Shown here piece by piece: positions 1-9,038 of a stretch of 64,000 nt of DNA (position 1 is the first letter of the stretch; each line of letters starts with the position of its first letter). The DNA lies in NCBI RefSeq assembly GCF_001424545.1, contig NZ_LMQL01000011.1, positions 224,593 to 288,592 on the forward strand, in the 5' to 3' direction. This stretch comes from Ramlibacter sp. Leaf400 (lineage in GTDB: Bacteria > Pseudomonadota > Gammaproteobacteria > Burkholderiales > Burkholderiaceae_C). Below the pieces are notes generated by a model that did no database searches, was not told the DNA's origin, and worked only from the letters and a program-made list of their open reading frames with translations. The translations under genes and the position numbers were made by a program.

Positions 1-2
1 GC

Positions 3-224
3 CTCGCACTCGTTGCAGCTGGCTTTGTGATTGCCGATCTGCCGATCAGGCTTTCTCCATACTGTGGTGGCCACGACGCCTGTGGCGGCTTGCCGGCCAC
101 GCGTGGGTACCTGATTACTCGGAAGGAGAACGTGGGCGAGCTCGATCACATCGTGGAGCGATTGAAAGTCGCCGAGAAAAGCGCGCCCGACTGGGACGAT
201 GCCTCGGGAGTTCGTGATGATTGA
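3..224 (+). CDS. Partial small hypothetical protein at the left edge
   Basis: This reading frame is open to the left edge of the window and stops at TGA 222-224. A GTG at 27 could also be its start. Its end overlaps the preferred start of the following primase gene (ATG 217) by 8 bases, an arrangement typical of translationally coupled genes in one operon. The visible 73 or so residues contain no motif I recognise; the C-terminal part is charged and probably helical. It may be the tail of a regulatory or replication-accessory gene of the mobile element. Confidence is low because only a fragment is present. Confidence 0.35.
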   Translation, partial: LALVAAGFVIADLPIRLSPYCGGHDACGGLPATRGYLITRKENVGELDHIVERLKVAEKSAPDWDDASGVRDD

Positions 225-2757
225 GCACGAGTATGGAGAGGCTTCGCTGGCGGCGGTGCCAGAGGCGCAGGAAATTCGGCGCGCGATCGATCTTCTCTGG
301 GGTAACCGCAGCCGCTTCGAGCTCCGCCTCCTGCACAAGAGGCAGGGCCGGACGTTTGTCGACGCGGGGCTCTTCGATCGAGCGCACCTGGGCGAGATGA
401 TCGCCCTCGCCTTGGAGCGGAATGCCGGCGGGCGGGCGGTGTACGTCAACCTCAACCCGATTCGAAACGACCACAACCATGCCGCGGTAAACCAGTTGGA
501 GCGGTCGCCGACCGGCCTCGTTGGCAACAGCTCGATAGAGAAACGCGAGTTCTTCCCGATCGACCTCGATCCCGCCAGGCCCGCCGACACATCGGCCACT
601 GACGCGCAATTGCGAGAAGCCGAGGAGCTCGGCAAAACTATCAAGGCATATCTCTCTGCCCGCGGATGGCCTGATCCGATCGAATGCGCCTCTGGCAACG
701 GCGTACACCTGCTGTACTCGATCGATCTGCCGAACGATGACGAATCGCGCAGGCTCGTCGAGGCTGGGTTGCATTCGCTCGACGTCAAGTTCAGCACCGG
801 CAGCGTCAAGATCGACAAGTCGATGGGTAACGCCGGGCGGATCATCAAGCTGTACGGCACGGTCGCAAACAAGGGGGCCGACACGCCTGCCACGCCCCAC
901 CGGCGGGCAAGGGTGCTCCGCGTGCCCGAGCAAAGTCGGGTCGTTCCGTCAGAAGCACTCATGCAACTCGCCGGCCCGTCCTCGCGGCCGTGGCCGCTTG
1001 GGCCGATGCCGACCTGGCTGCAGAACGGTGAAGCCCGATCGATGGCGGCGGGCGCGGGATTTGACCTTGACGCGTTCATGGCGAAGCTGGGCATTCCGTT
1101 CACCCTCGAGCGGAAGACCGACGGCAATGAGTGGCTCCACCTGGACCGCTGCCCCTTTGACCCGGCGCACGGGCCCAAGAAATCTGCCGTCTACCGCGGC
1201 CAGGAAGGGCGACTCGGATTCAAGTGCTTCCACGACAGTTGCACCGGGCGCGACTGGCACGCCTTGCGTGACCTCGTAGAAAACCAATCGGCCCCGCCGA
1301 CAGCTTCACCGCCGGCTGGGCCCCAGAAGCTGCCGCCCGCGCTCAAGCCCGTTCCGCATCTGTCGGCCGACCTTCTCCCGAGAGCCATCGCCCCAGCGGT
1401 TGTCGACGCGGCTGAACGCCTGCAGTGCCCAGCTGACTACCTCGCCGTGTCGATGCTCACCGCCGCCGGAGCAATCGTGGGAAACCGGCTCGGCATCTGG
1501 CCGATGGCCAAGGACGAAACGTGGACCGTGTTCCCGGCACTCTGGGGAGCCATCGTCGGCGACCCCGGGACGAAGAAGACGCCCGCCATGCAGGTCGCCC
1601 ACGTTCCGCTGCGGCACCTCGAAGAGCGTGCGCGCGAAAAATTCGGGCTGGAGTACAAGCTTTACAAAGCCGAGAAGGCGCAGTACGACAAGGCGTTCGA
1701 GGCGTGGAAGAAAGACAAGGCCGGTGAGGCGCCCGTCGGCCCGCCGCCCGAGCCGAAGCTACAGCGCATTGTGGTGCACGATACGACCTACCAGGCCCTC
1801 GGCCAGATCTTGGCGGACAACCCTCGCGGCGTTCTCGCCCTGGCAGACGAGCTGTCGGGTCTGCTACGGGGGCTCGACGCGCCCGGTCAAGAGGCCGCCC
1901 GTGGCTTCTTCCTAACCGGTTGGGGCGGCAACTCCGGGTACAGCTTCGACCGAATCGGTCGCGGCGCGATCGTGCTGCCCCGCTACTCGTTAACGATGTT
2001 CGGTGGCTTCCAGCCGGAATTGATGAAGTCGTACGTGCGTGAGGCGCAGCGGGGAGAAAAGAGCGACGGGCTACTGCAGCGGTTCCAGCTCCTGGTGTGG
2101 CCGGACTGCACTGGCGAATTTCAGTTGGTGGACCGGTCACCCGACGCTCAAGCCATGGGCAATTACCACCGAGCCATGGACGACCTGCACCGCGCGACCG
2201 GCAACACGATGCACGTGAATGGCGAAGCCGGGGACCAGCCGACGATGGTTCACTTCGCGGGAGATGCCCAGCAGACGTTCAACGTCTGGTACTTGGCCAA
2301 CGAAAAACTGGTGAAGTCGGGCAGGCTGGACTCGTCGCGGCAAAGCCATTTCGCGAAGTACCGCAGTCTGGTACCCGCACTCGCGCTCCTTTTCCATCTG
2401 CTGGACTGCCAGCCGGGGAAGGTATGCCGTTGCTGCACCGAGAGGGCCATCGGCTTCGCCAGCTACTTGAAGGCGCACGCACACCGGGTGTACGGCTCGA
2501 TGTACGGCCACGACTACGGCGCGGCACGCGTGCTCGCCGAGAAGCTGCTCAACGGCGCCATTGCAACTGGCTTCAGCCGCCGGACGCTGAAGCAGAAATG
2601 TTGGTCGGGGTTAGGGCGAGATGAACAGATGCAGGCCGCCCTGGACGCGCTCGTGGAACTCGGCTGGCTGATCGAGCACGATGACCGGAAGCCCGGCGGT
2701 GGCCGGCCGACGACCAGGTACTTGATCGCCGCCGGCATCTCGGCCGACCTTTTGTAG
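217..2757 (+). CDS. AEP-type primase / DUF3987 helicase fusion (YfjI-like replication protein)
   Basis: A replication protein of a mobile element, expected to prime and unwind DNA at the element's own origin. The N-terminal third has the archaeo-eukaryotic primase signature: an acidic DLD pair (D116, D118), GNGVH with H164, and a third acid in KIDKS (D200). A Cys/His cluster follows (C312, C337, H339, C342), resembling the zinc region of phage primases. The C-terminal half is DUF3987-like, with a P-loop GDPGTKKT near residue 448 and a Walker B-like LALADELSG further on. The frame is open to ATG 199, but ATG 217 has a GGGAG sequence 6-7 bases upstream and is preferred (846 aa). The TAG stop lies inside the left arm of inverted repeat A. 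Such fusions are typical of prophages, satellites and ICEs; which of these applies here cannot be told from the window. Confidence 0.85.
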   Translation: MIEHEYGEASLAAVPEAQEIRRAIDLLWGNRSRFELRLLHKRQGRTFVDAGLFDRAHLGEMIALALERNAGGRAVYVNLNPIRNDHNHAAVNQLERSPTGLVGNSSIEKREFFPIDLDPARPADTSATDAQLREAEELGKTIKAYLSARGWPDPIECASGNGVHLLYSIDLPNDDESRRLVEAGLHSLDVKFSTGSVKIDKSMGNAGRIIKLYGTVANKGADTPATPHRRARVLRVPEQSRVVPSEALMQLAGPSSRPWPLGPMPTWLQNGEARSMAAGAGFDLDAFMAKLGIPFTLERKTDGNEWLHLDRCPFDPAHGPKKSAVYRGQEGRLGFKCFHDSCTGRDWHALRDLVENQSAPPTASPPAGPQKLPPALKPVPHLSADLLPRAIAPAVVDAAERLQCPADYLAVSMLTAAGAIVGNRLGIWPMAKDETWTVFPALWGAIVGDPGTKKTPAMQVAHVPLRHLEERAREKFGLEYKLYKAEKAQYDKAFEAWKKDKAGEAPVGPPPEPKLQRIVVHDTTYQALGQILADNPRGVLALADELSGLLRGLDAPGQEAARGFFLTGWGGNSGYSFDRIGRGAIVLPRYSLTMFGGFQPELMKSYVREAQRGEKSDGLLQRFQLLVWPDCTGEFQLVDRSPDAQAMGNYHRAMDDLHRATGNTMHVNGEAGDQPTMVHFAGDAQQTFNVWYLANEKLVKSGRLDSSRQSHFAKYRSLVPALALLFHLLDCQPGKVCRCCTERAIGFASYLKAHAHRVYGSMYGHDYGAARVLAEKLLNGAIATGFSRRTLKQKCWSGLGRDEQMQAALDALVELGWLIEHDDRKPGGGRPTTRYLIAAGISADLL

Positions 2758-2848
2758 GTTTTGATGGCGCCCCCCACCCTTGTAGCGGCACGGAAAGGTC
2801 GAGACTGACGCAAAACGCAGTAGGGGGTAACTATCAAAACCTACGAAA
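2751..2848. repeat. Long inverted repeat A (cassette boundary, left)
   Basis: The left arm (2751-2776) and right arm (2822-2848) are complementary over the core TTyGTAGGTTTTGAT followed, after 4 mismatched bases, by a run of C/G, with about 45 bases between the arms. A related copy (repeat B) lies at 9215-9307. Similarity between the copies continues past the right arm into an ATGARGTCC segment. The primase stop codon is inside the left arm. The arms are long and the loop is large, and no T-run follows, so a simple terminator is unlikely. Confidence 0.7.
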
Positions 2849-2934
2849 CCACCCTGCAGCGCGCCGCGTCCATGAGGTCCTGCGAAAAAAGCACCCGCGG
2901 CTCGCCGCCGCTCCCCTTGGAACTGTTCACCGCC

Positions 2935-3273
2935 ATGTCCATCCCACCAACACCTAGATCCGCCGTGATGACCACCATGGGTGACCGCATCACCTGCGCG
3001 CAATGTCAAGCCCGCTCGAAGCGAACCGGGAACCAGTGTCGGGCGCCCGCCATGAAGGGCAAGCTGGTGTGCAAGTTTCACGGGGGCAAGTCCACCGGGC
3101 CACGTACGCAGGCCGGCCTCGAGAAGTGCGCCGCGACCAGAACCACTCATGGCCAGGAGACCAAGGCCGTCCGGGGGGCGCACCGCGCAGCCGCCAAAAG
3201 GATCAAGCATCTGGAATATCTCGCTCGGCACCTTGGTCTGTTCGGGCGTGGGTGCCCGCGGCCCCGGCGTTAA
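2935..3273 (+). CDS. HGGxSTG domain-containing small zinc-binding-type protein
   Basis: A small basic protein with two CxxC/C-type pairs (CAQC and a later C...C) followed by KFHGGKSTGPRT and an HGQET element. This is the layout of the HGGxSTG family, common in prophages and satellites next to replication or packaging genes and with no firmly known activity. The start is uncertain: the frame opens at ATG 2872, inside sequence shared with repeat B, and internal ATGs lie at 2935, 2968 and 2977. None has a convincing Shine-Dalgarno sequence, and the conserved part begins only after 2977. The gene is convergent with the DUF262 gene, which ends at 3328. Family assignment is firm on motif grounds; role is unknown. 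Confidence 0.7.
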   Translation: MSIPPTPRSAVMTTMGDRITCAQCQARSKRTGNQCRAPAMKGKLVCKFHGGKSTGPRTQAGLEKCAATRTTHGQETKAVRGAHRAAAKRIKHLEYLARHLGLFGRGCPRPRR

Positions 3274-3327
3274 CGGCCGGTGTTCTCGTCAAGGTAGACG
3301 CAGGCCCTACCGATGGATGAGATCCTC

Positions 3328-5487
3328 TCAGGCTGCGTAGCCCGCGGCGATGGCCACGACAGCCTCCGGCAATGGCGCAGCCTCGCCTGTCTCGCGAGAG
3401 CACTTCCAGATGCCGCCAGACCAACTGATCCTGTAATCGGCGCCTGCGCGAAGGATTAGCTCGGGCCGGTCGTCACCATGAACATCACGGTAGCGCACGT
3501 CCTGTACGCCGTCGAGTTCGCCTTGCTTGAGCCGCCGCCGGAGTTCCTCATTGAGAGCGAGGCTACGAAGTTCGGCGTGGAAGCCGGTAAGCCGTGTCTT
3601 CGTCAATAGCAAGATGTCGCCCGCTCCGGAGTGGCGGACCATTCGAGCGCCGCAATAACTCATCAACGCAGGATTCGAAATCAGGTAGGCGCGCCAGTCA
3701 GAGGCGCCACTGTTCTCTACCAAGTGCGGGAGCGCGTCCGCCCCACGACGCACGACGACGTCCAGCAGTTGACGAAAGCGCTTGTCTTGGACGACAGGCA
3801 GCCAGTTTTCAAGCCGATCGCGGTACGACGTGGCATTGGCAATGCAGAACGTGTGGTTGCCGCCGGATGCCGCAGGCATGAAGTCGTACAACGAGAGCAG
3901 AGCGCGTTGGAGGATGAAGTCGCGCGACGTCAAATTTTCCCTGGTGAGAACATCGGCCAAAGCCGACGCGTACTTTTCGAAGCTTGACGGATCCGGGGGA
4001 GCCGACGCCGAAACGGAAGCGAGTTCTAAGAGAAAGCCAATGCGCCCCTGGAGATACCAGTGACTTTCGGCGCGCAGGAGCAATGGCTCCCAAGATGGAT
4101 CCGCCACGATCAACGCCGCTTTGCGTACCTCCTCCTCCACCTGCTCACGCGAGAATCCAAGGCCGGCCGGCACGCCTTGCGATAAATGCTCGTACAGCGA
4201 CAGCGCATGGCCCGATAGCGTCGTCAACCCTCTCACAGCCTGCACGGCGGCCCCCGGCTCCTCGATGCGGCTGTTGCGGATGAGATTGGTAGTCACTCGA
4301 AGCCATGCGTCGAGTTGCGCGGGTGCTAGCGAGAGGTCAGGTTGCGAATTGGCGACCTTCCGCCGGAAGACGATTAGAGCGTGAAGCTTCAATAGGTCGT
4401 CGTACTCCGGCCGTTGGACCAATACACTCCGCAAAAGCGGGACGTGATGTGCTCCTTCTTTGCTCGCGAAGTGATCCAGCGAACACATCAGATCGCCCAG
4501 CGCGTCAGCGGACAGGGCTCCGTGCGATTCGAGCTCACGCAGCGGTATTTGCGCAGGCACGTCACGTAACGTAGTGATCCAGTTCCTGCCGTCCGCGGGC
4601 AGTGCGTAAAAGCTTCCGGGCACCATCTCGCATGCCTGGAGAAATGCCGCGACATAGAAAAATCGCAGGAACAGCTCGTCAAACGTCGCTCGATGCTGCG
4701 CCCCCCCGCGGCGCGCCAAGGTCCAGAAGAAGTCTGTCCAGGACTGGTCCAGCTTGGTATCGAAGTCGTTCGCCCACGGCTTTCCAGCGACGCGCTCCAC
4801 CAGCCACGCCTTCAGATTTTCGAAGGGCGTGAGTGGCTTGCCCCGAGCGTTCATCTTGATGTAGAGGTCGTCGGACAAGCCGAAGTTACGGAGCTCAAGA
4901 AAGTGGAACGTTATTAGCCGCTCGTCGACGAGCTTGCCGTATAGCCCCGTGTGTTCGCCGAAATAGTGATCGATGGCGTCAAGCATGACGCACGCGGAGC
5001 GTACGGTTGGGTCCCGCAACCATGTGTCGAAGAACCACTTCTCGTCCTGCAGTGTCTCAGACAGTCGTCCCGCGGTCGGAAGCGAAAACGATCGTGTTGC
5101 AATCGCGTCGAAGAACTCAGTTGCACTCGGGCGCGTGGCGTAAGAAAAGCGAGAGCGCCCCTCCGAAGCCGAAACCCACCGCCGCCGGAAGTCCTCGGCC
5201 TCGCCGTCACGATGGGCGAGATACCAATGGAGCAAAAAAAGAGTCGTGAGCCGCTGCTGGCCGTCAAGCAAGGACAGCGTCCTACCCTGGATGCTGCCGT
5301 AAATGAAATCCAAGTCGAGCGGCGCGGCGGTACCGGTGAGCGCGCTGCGCAAGTTGTCGAGGAAGGCATCCCGGATCTCCGCAGCCGCCTGGGAGCCCTG
5401 TGCGTAGTCGCGCTGGAGGATGGGAATCTCGATGAAATCCACGTCAACCATCAGGCTTGCAAAAGTATGCTGTTGGCCGTTGCTCAC
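3328..5487 (-). CDS. DUF262 domain-containing protein (GmrS-like, no DUF1524)
   Basis: A 719-residue protein with the two DUF262 signatures: QRDYAQG at residues 25-31 and DGQQRLTT from residue 75. DUF262 is a ParB/sulfiredoxin-fold domain that hydrolyses nucleotides in type IV restriction enzymes such as GmrSD and occurs in SspE-type anti-phage proteins. The remaining 600 residues look largely helical, and I see no DUF1524 HNH motif near the C-terminus. The GTG start overlaps the stop of the next gene upstream by 4 bases (GTGA), so it is translationally coupled to the DUF262-DUF1524 gene. Together they look like a split or duplicated effector-sensor pair. Anti-phage function is inferred from family and island context. 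Confidence 0.8.
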   Translation of the reverse strand: MSNGQQHTFASLMVDVDFIEIPILQRDYAQGSQAAAEIRDAFLDNLRSALTGTAAPLDLDFIYGSIQGRTLSLLDGQQRLTTLFLLHWYLAHRDGEAEDFRRRWVSASEGRSRFSYATRPSATEFFDAIATRSFSLPTAGRLSETLQDEKWFFDTWLRDPTVRSACVMLDAIDHYFGEHTGLYGKLVDERLITFHFLELRNFGLSDDLYIKMNARGKPLTPFENLKAWLVERVAGKPWANDFDTKLDQSWTDFFWTLARRGGAQHRATFDELFLRFFYVAAFLQACEMVPGSFYALPADGRNWITTLRDVPAQIPLRELESHGALSADALGDLMCSLDHFASKEGAHHVPLLRSVLVQRPEYDDLLKLHALIVFRRKVANSQPDLSLAPAQLDAWLRVTTNLIRNSRIEEPGAAVQAVRGLTTLSGHALSLYEHLSQGVPAGLGFSREQVEEEVRKAALIVADPSWEPLLLRAESHWYLQGRIGFLLELASVSASAPPDPSSFEKYASALADVLTRENLTSRDFILQRALLSLYDFMPAASGGNHTFCIANATSYRDRLENWLPVVQDKRFRQLLDVVVRRGADALPHLVENSGASDWRAYLISNPALMSYCGARMVRHSGAGDILLLTKTRLTGFHAELRSLALNEELRRRLKQGELDGVQDVRYRDVHGDDRPELILRAGADYRISWSGGIWKCSRETGEAAPLPEAVVAIAAGYAA

Positions 5488-7256
5488 GCCAAATGCCCTT
5501 CCTCGAAAAACGTGGCCAGTCGCTCCACTATGGCCTCGGCATGTGCTTGGCTGTCCGTCTTATTCCACATCAGCATGCGATCCACGTCCGTGCTGTAGTA
5601 CTTGAGAAAGGCGTTCTTGGTGCACAGGGGAACGAAGCCGCCGGTCCTGTCGCGCTCGATCACACGCCGTCTTTTAAGTGGGAACATTGCGTTGCCGTAA
5701 CTTCGATTAGTCTCCGCATCGAGCAGCGTGAGGTTGCCGATACTGTTATCCACGTCCACGTCCTGTCCGGGATCATGCTGCTCGCGGAGCTTCTCAAACA
5801 GGTCGCGGAACGCCGGGCCATCGAACTTCTCGGCCCGGACAAGGGCGTCTGCGCGGTCGATTAGCAGGTTCCCGCGGTTAGCCCCCCCGAAGAAGTCGAC
5901 TACCCTCGCGAGCCAAGCCTTCTGTTCATCGACACGCTCGGGCATCCGAGAAGCCACGGAGCGGATATGCTCGATGTCCCATCTCTCACGCTTGTAGGCG
6001 CCGAACGGGAAACGCATGTTCGATCCGCTTGCCATCAGCGTGACAAGGTTGAAGAGGAGTAGTACGGCACGTATCCGTACGCGGTCGGGCGAGTACTCTA
6101 GGCCGGCGAGGTCCTCACGGATAAAGTCGCGCAGGGGTTCGCCAGAGCCTGACTTCCAAGAGCGTCGAAAGAGCAGCGCGCGAATTCCCTGCTTTAGCAA
6201 CGCGCGAAATTCCTGCTTACTCCCCGCCCTTTCGGCCAGTTGAGTCACTTCCAAGACCGCGTCATGCGAACGAACCCTCGACTGGGTGGCCACGAAGCCG
6301 ACCAGGTGATGCAGCACCGGATCTTCAAACCACTCGACCAGGGTGAGAAACACCCGCTTGACTTGTGCCCACTCCTGCCATGCATTGGAGCCCTCGCGCC
6401 GGAGCCGGTGATCGAATGCGTGAAAGATGGAATCCTCGTTCCAAGGTGCCGAGCCCTTCGCTGCAGGCTGAGAATCTGCGCAAAGCCGGAGAATAAGGTC
6501 GATGCGGTTTGACTCGCGAGAGGAGTTGGTCAGGAAGTACCAGAAATCGTCGTCTTGTAAGCGCCGTTCGATCGCATCCCACTCAGAGGCGATCTGCAGT
6601 TGCCGCATCTGCTGCAGCCGCCCGTCTTCACCCTTGAAGTTGCTCGCCCGCAGAAAGAGAGCTTTCACCAGCTCAGCGTCTGCGAGCGGTATCTTGCCCA
6701 CGTTCAGCCGTCGGAACACGTCGGTAGGCCTAACGTCGCCGGTGATTTCGTACCAGATCACCTTGACGTCATTTCGGAACGTCGACTCGCAATCCTCGAC
6801 AATGCTGGAGCGCTCCTCGAACCATGCCTCAATCGCGGCTGCAGCCTCGGCCATGTAGAAAAAGTCGATGTTTTCCGCGGCATCCTCCGGGCGGACACGT
6901 TGGAGGAACTTGGCGCTGGCAGGCCTGGTTTTGTAGGACATCTCGAAAGACTTGTACCGGTACTTCTCTGCCTTTCTTTCATTGAAATGTGAGAGCAGCA
7001 GATGCAACGTGGTCAGCCGCTGCTGACCGTCAACAACTTCCCATCCTCCCTCGGGACTCGCCGCGACTACCACCGGTTGGAGGCAGTAGAACTCGCCACG
7101 AGCCCTTCCCCCCCTTCGCGCGAACTCCCAGACGTCCTCCAGCAATTCAACCACCTGCTGCCGAGTCCAGCGGTAACCACGCTGGTAAGCGGGGACGATG
7201 AACGTTTCCGCCCGCAGTGTCTCCACCGACCTGAGTTCCAACTCGTTCGCCTGCAT
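5484..7256 (-). CDS. DUF262 + DUF1524 (GmrSD-like) restriction protein
   Basis: A 590-residue protein with N-terminal DUF262 motifs (YQRGYRW at 24-30 and VVDGQQRLTT around 76) and a C-terminal DUF1524-type His-Me finger. The latter shows WDIEHI at 426-431 and, later, NLTLLD...NRSYGN with the expected Asn residues. This is the single-chain GmrSD architecture, a nucleotide-dependent type IV restriction nuclease that attacks modified DNA. ATG 7256 has a purine-rich GGAAG upstream. The stop overlaps the GTG start of the DUF262-only gene. About 150 bases separate it from the upstream PD-(D/E)XK gene on the same strand. Restriction activity is inferred from the family; the target modification cannot be predicted. 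Confidence 0.85.
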   Translation of the reverse strand: MQANELELRSVETLRAETFIVPAYQRGYRWTRQQVVELLEDVWEFARRGGRARGEFYCLQPVVVAASPEGGWEVVDGQQRLTTLHLLLSHFNERKAEKYRYKSFEMSYKTRPASAKFLQRVRPEDAAENIDFFYMAEAAAAIEAWFEERSSIVEDCESTFRNDVKVIWYEITGDVRPTDVFRRLNVGKIPLADAELVKALFLRASNFKGEDGRLQQMRQLQIASEWDAIERRLQDDDFWYFLTNSSRESNRIDLILRLCADSQPAAKGSAPWNEDSIFHAFDHRLRREGSNAWQEWAQVKRVFLTLVEWFEDPVLHHLVGFVATQSRVRSHDAVLEVTQLAERAGSKQEFRALLKQGIRALLFRRSWKSGSGEPLRDFIREDLAGLEYSPDRVRIRAVLLLFNLVTLMASGSNMRFPFGAYKRERWDIEHIRSVASRMPERVDEQKAWLARVVDFFGGANRGNLLIDRADALVRAEKFDGPAFRDLFEKLREQHDPGQDVDVDNSIGNLTLLDAETNRSYGNAMFPLKRRRVIERDRTGGFVPLCTKNAFLKYYSTDVDRMLMWNKTDSQAHAEAIVERLATFFEEGHLA

Positions 7257-7406
7257 TCTTTCTGCTTCCTTCTTCTTGACCGCTGCTCATGGCAGTGTTC
7301 CACAAACTGGTGCGGATGATGGCCCCGGGCAAAAATGCGCGGCGGTCCGCATTGGTTTCGGGACCAGAATGTCCGGAGCTAGCCCCTTCTCACTTAACGC
7401 GGGTCG

Positions 7407-9038
7407 TCATCCATGGCGCCCGCACTCATCAATTAGTCCTGGCAAAGCGTCCACGTCAACCACTGGATTAGGTCCGGTACTTCCAAGAAATGCCCAATCG
7501 TCAACAACCAGCATCGGTATCACTTGGACGTCGGCAAAGTCTGGTGTACCTCGCAGCCATTCGGCCTTCATCTCCAATTTCCGGTGGAAGCCCTCCGCAT
7601 CGACGTGACCGAGCTTCTGCGCCACGTTCAAGAGCTTCGTGGCGTTGAATGGCAACGCAAGCACCTTGCACTCGACCAAGATCGCCATACGAGCCCGGGG
7701 GTGTTTCGCGAGTACGTCGACTTCACCCGGAATCCGCTGGCCAGCCAAGTGGCAGAGCCTAGCTCCTGACCATGCGCCGCCCTCCGAGATGTGGTCGGCC
7801 TTCCAGCCTCGCTCGCTGAAGTACGCGATAACACGGTCTTCGAACGGCTGGGACACAAACCGCCGGAAAGCCTCTTGCGACACCGGCACGCCGCCATATC
7901 CTGTGTAGCCAAGGACCGAATGCTCAACGAAGCCATTGATTGAATCGCCAATGTGCGTCATTGCGACCGCAAAGGTCCGATCGTCAATCCGCATCGCTGG
8001 TCTCTCCACGACCATATTGGATAGGGAATCGCGCCTCGCCAAGCGTCCTCTATGCCACTCACGCTGCCAAAACATTGCTCGGACGGCGGCATTGACTGTC
8101 TCTGGATCCTCGCCGATGAAGCTGGACGTGGACGCGAAGGGCTCGAAGAGCGAAATCCCGGGCGTGCTGTCGGGTCGGCCTAGGCGACGAAACTGCATAG
8201 CGTGCGCCAACAGATGAAGGCGGACAGAAAGACCAAGCCAGAAATTCGGCTGAGGTTCGATCTGCTCAAAGACCGTGCCCTGGAATAGGGGGATGCGAGA
8301 AGGCTGCTCGCCACCCAGCACTGCGGCCACCGCTTCCATGAATTGGCTGACGTCGTTCCAAATTACGTCTCTGGAGTTCTGCAAGGTTCGGTGTGCAAGG
8401 CCGCGTGCGAGCGCCGAGGCTCTCCATGCTTTCCTAACTTCTCTGTCCTCCTCCCGCACTACCCGGATTCCCGAGGGAAGAAATTCCGCCGGGCCAAGTT
8501 CTAGTGCGCGCGCCTGTGCGTCATAGAGGGCCAGTTGTTCCCACGCGGCAGCAGCCGCCACCAGCCGCCGGACTTGGTTGTGCGCCTTCGTGCTGGGCCC
8601 TATGACGGTCTGATTCGCCCATATCACGCTCGTCGCCGTCTTCAAGGCTGGGCCGAGCCACGGAACGGCATCCTTGATCGGGCCCATGCCATAGTAGTAC
8701 TGCTCGATTGCCTCAAGCAGCCCTGGTACGACTGACCGGGGGTCAAGGGCGCTTCCGACTGCCACCAAGTGGTTCCATGCAACTTCAACCGCTCTCTTGC
8801 GGGCGCACTCATCTGTCAGTCGCGATGCTTCAGTCCTGACTAGAACAGCCGCCGGCTCGGCCAAGGGGGCATCGTCGTCTAAATAGCTCTCCAGCAGAAA
8901 GCTGGCCAAGTTTTCCGACTGCTGATAAAGCCGGGCAGACGGCGAGAAGAGGAACTTGTTGCGACCCACGAGAGAATTTCCATCGGCAAAGTACGCGAAT
9001 CCTAGCTTGCGGGTTGGCCGCTCAGCATCTGCTTTCAC
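7407..9038 (-). CDS. Uncharacterised protein with C-terminal PD-(D/E)XK nuclease-like domain
   Basis: A 543-residue protein of unknown family. The N-terminal 400 residues show no motif I know and look mostly helical. The C-terminal 140 residues have a convincing PD-(D/E)XK core: a helix with an acid (PFEDRVIAYF), then GEVDVLA with E439 and D441, then VECK with E456 and K458. The spacing of 14 residues between D441 and E456 is normal for Mrr/NERD-like nucleases. The likely start is GTG 9038; no strong ribosome binding site is visible. It is the first gene of the minus-strand cassette that continues with the two DUF262 genes, and repeat B lies directly upstream. A nuclease effector role is inferred. 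Confidence 0.7.
   Translation of the reverse strand: MKADAERPTRKLGFAYFADGNSLVGRNKFLFSPSARLYQQSENLASFLLESYLDDDAPLAEPAAVLVRTEASRLTDECARKRAVEVAWNHLVAVGSALDPRSVVPGLLEAIEQYYYGMGPIKDAVPWLGPALKTATSVIWANQTVIGPSTKAHNQVRRLVAAAAAWEQLALYDAQARALELGPAEFLPSGIRVVREEDREVRKAWRASALARGLAHRTLQNSRDVIWNDVSQFMEAVAAVLGGEQPSRIPLFQGTVFEQIEPQPNFWLGLSVRLHLLAHAMQFRRLGRPDSTPGISLFEPFASTSSFIGEDPETVNAAVRAMFWQREWHRGRLARRDSLSNMVVERPAMRIDDRTFAVAMTHIGDSINGFVEHSVLGYTGYGGVPVSQEAFRRFVSQPFEDRVIAYFSERGWKADHISEGGAWSGARLCHLAGQRIPGEVDVLAKHPRARMAILVECKVLALPFNATKLLNVAQKLGHVDAEGFHRKLEMKAEWLRGTPDFADVQVIPMLVVDDWAFLGSTGPNPVVDVDALPGLIDECGRHG

Noticed and set aside
2751..2848. Repeat A as an ordinary Rho-independent terminator of the primase gene
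   Set aside because: Arms are long, the loop is about 45 bases, there is no T-run after the stem, and a second copy lies upstream of, not after, another gene.
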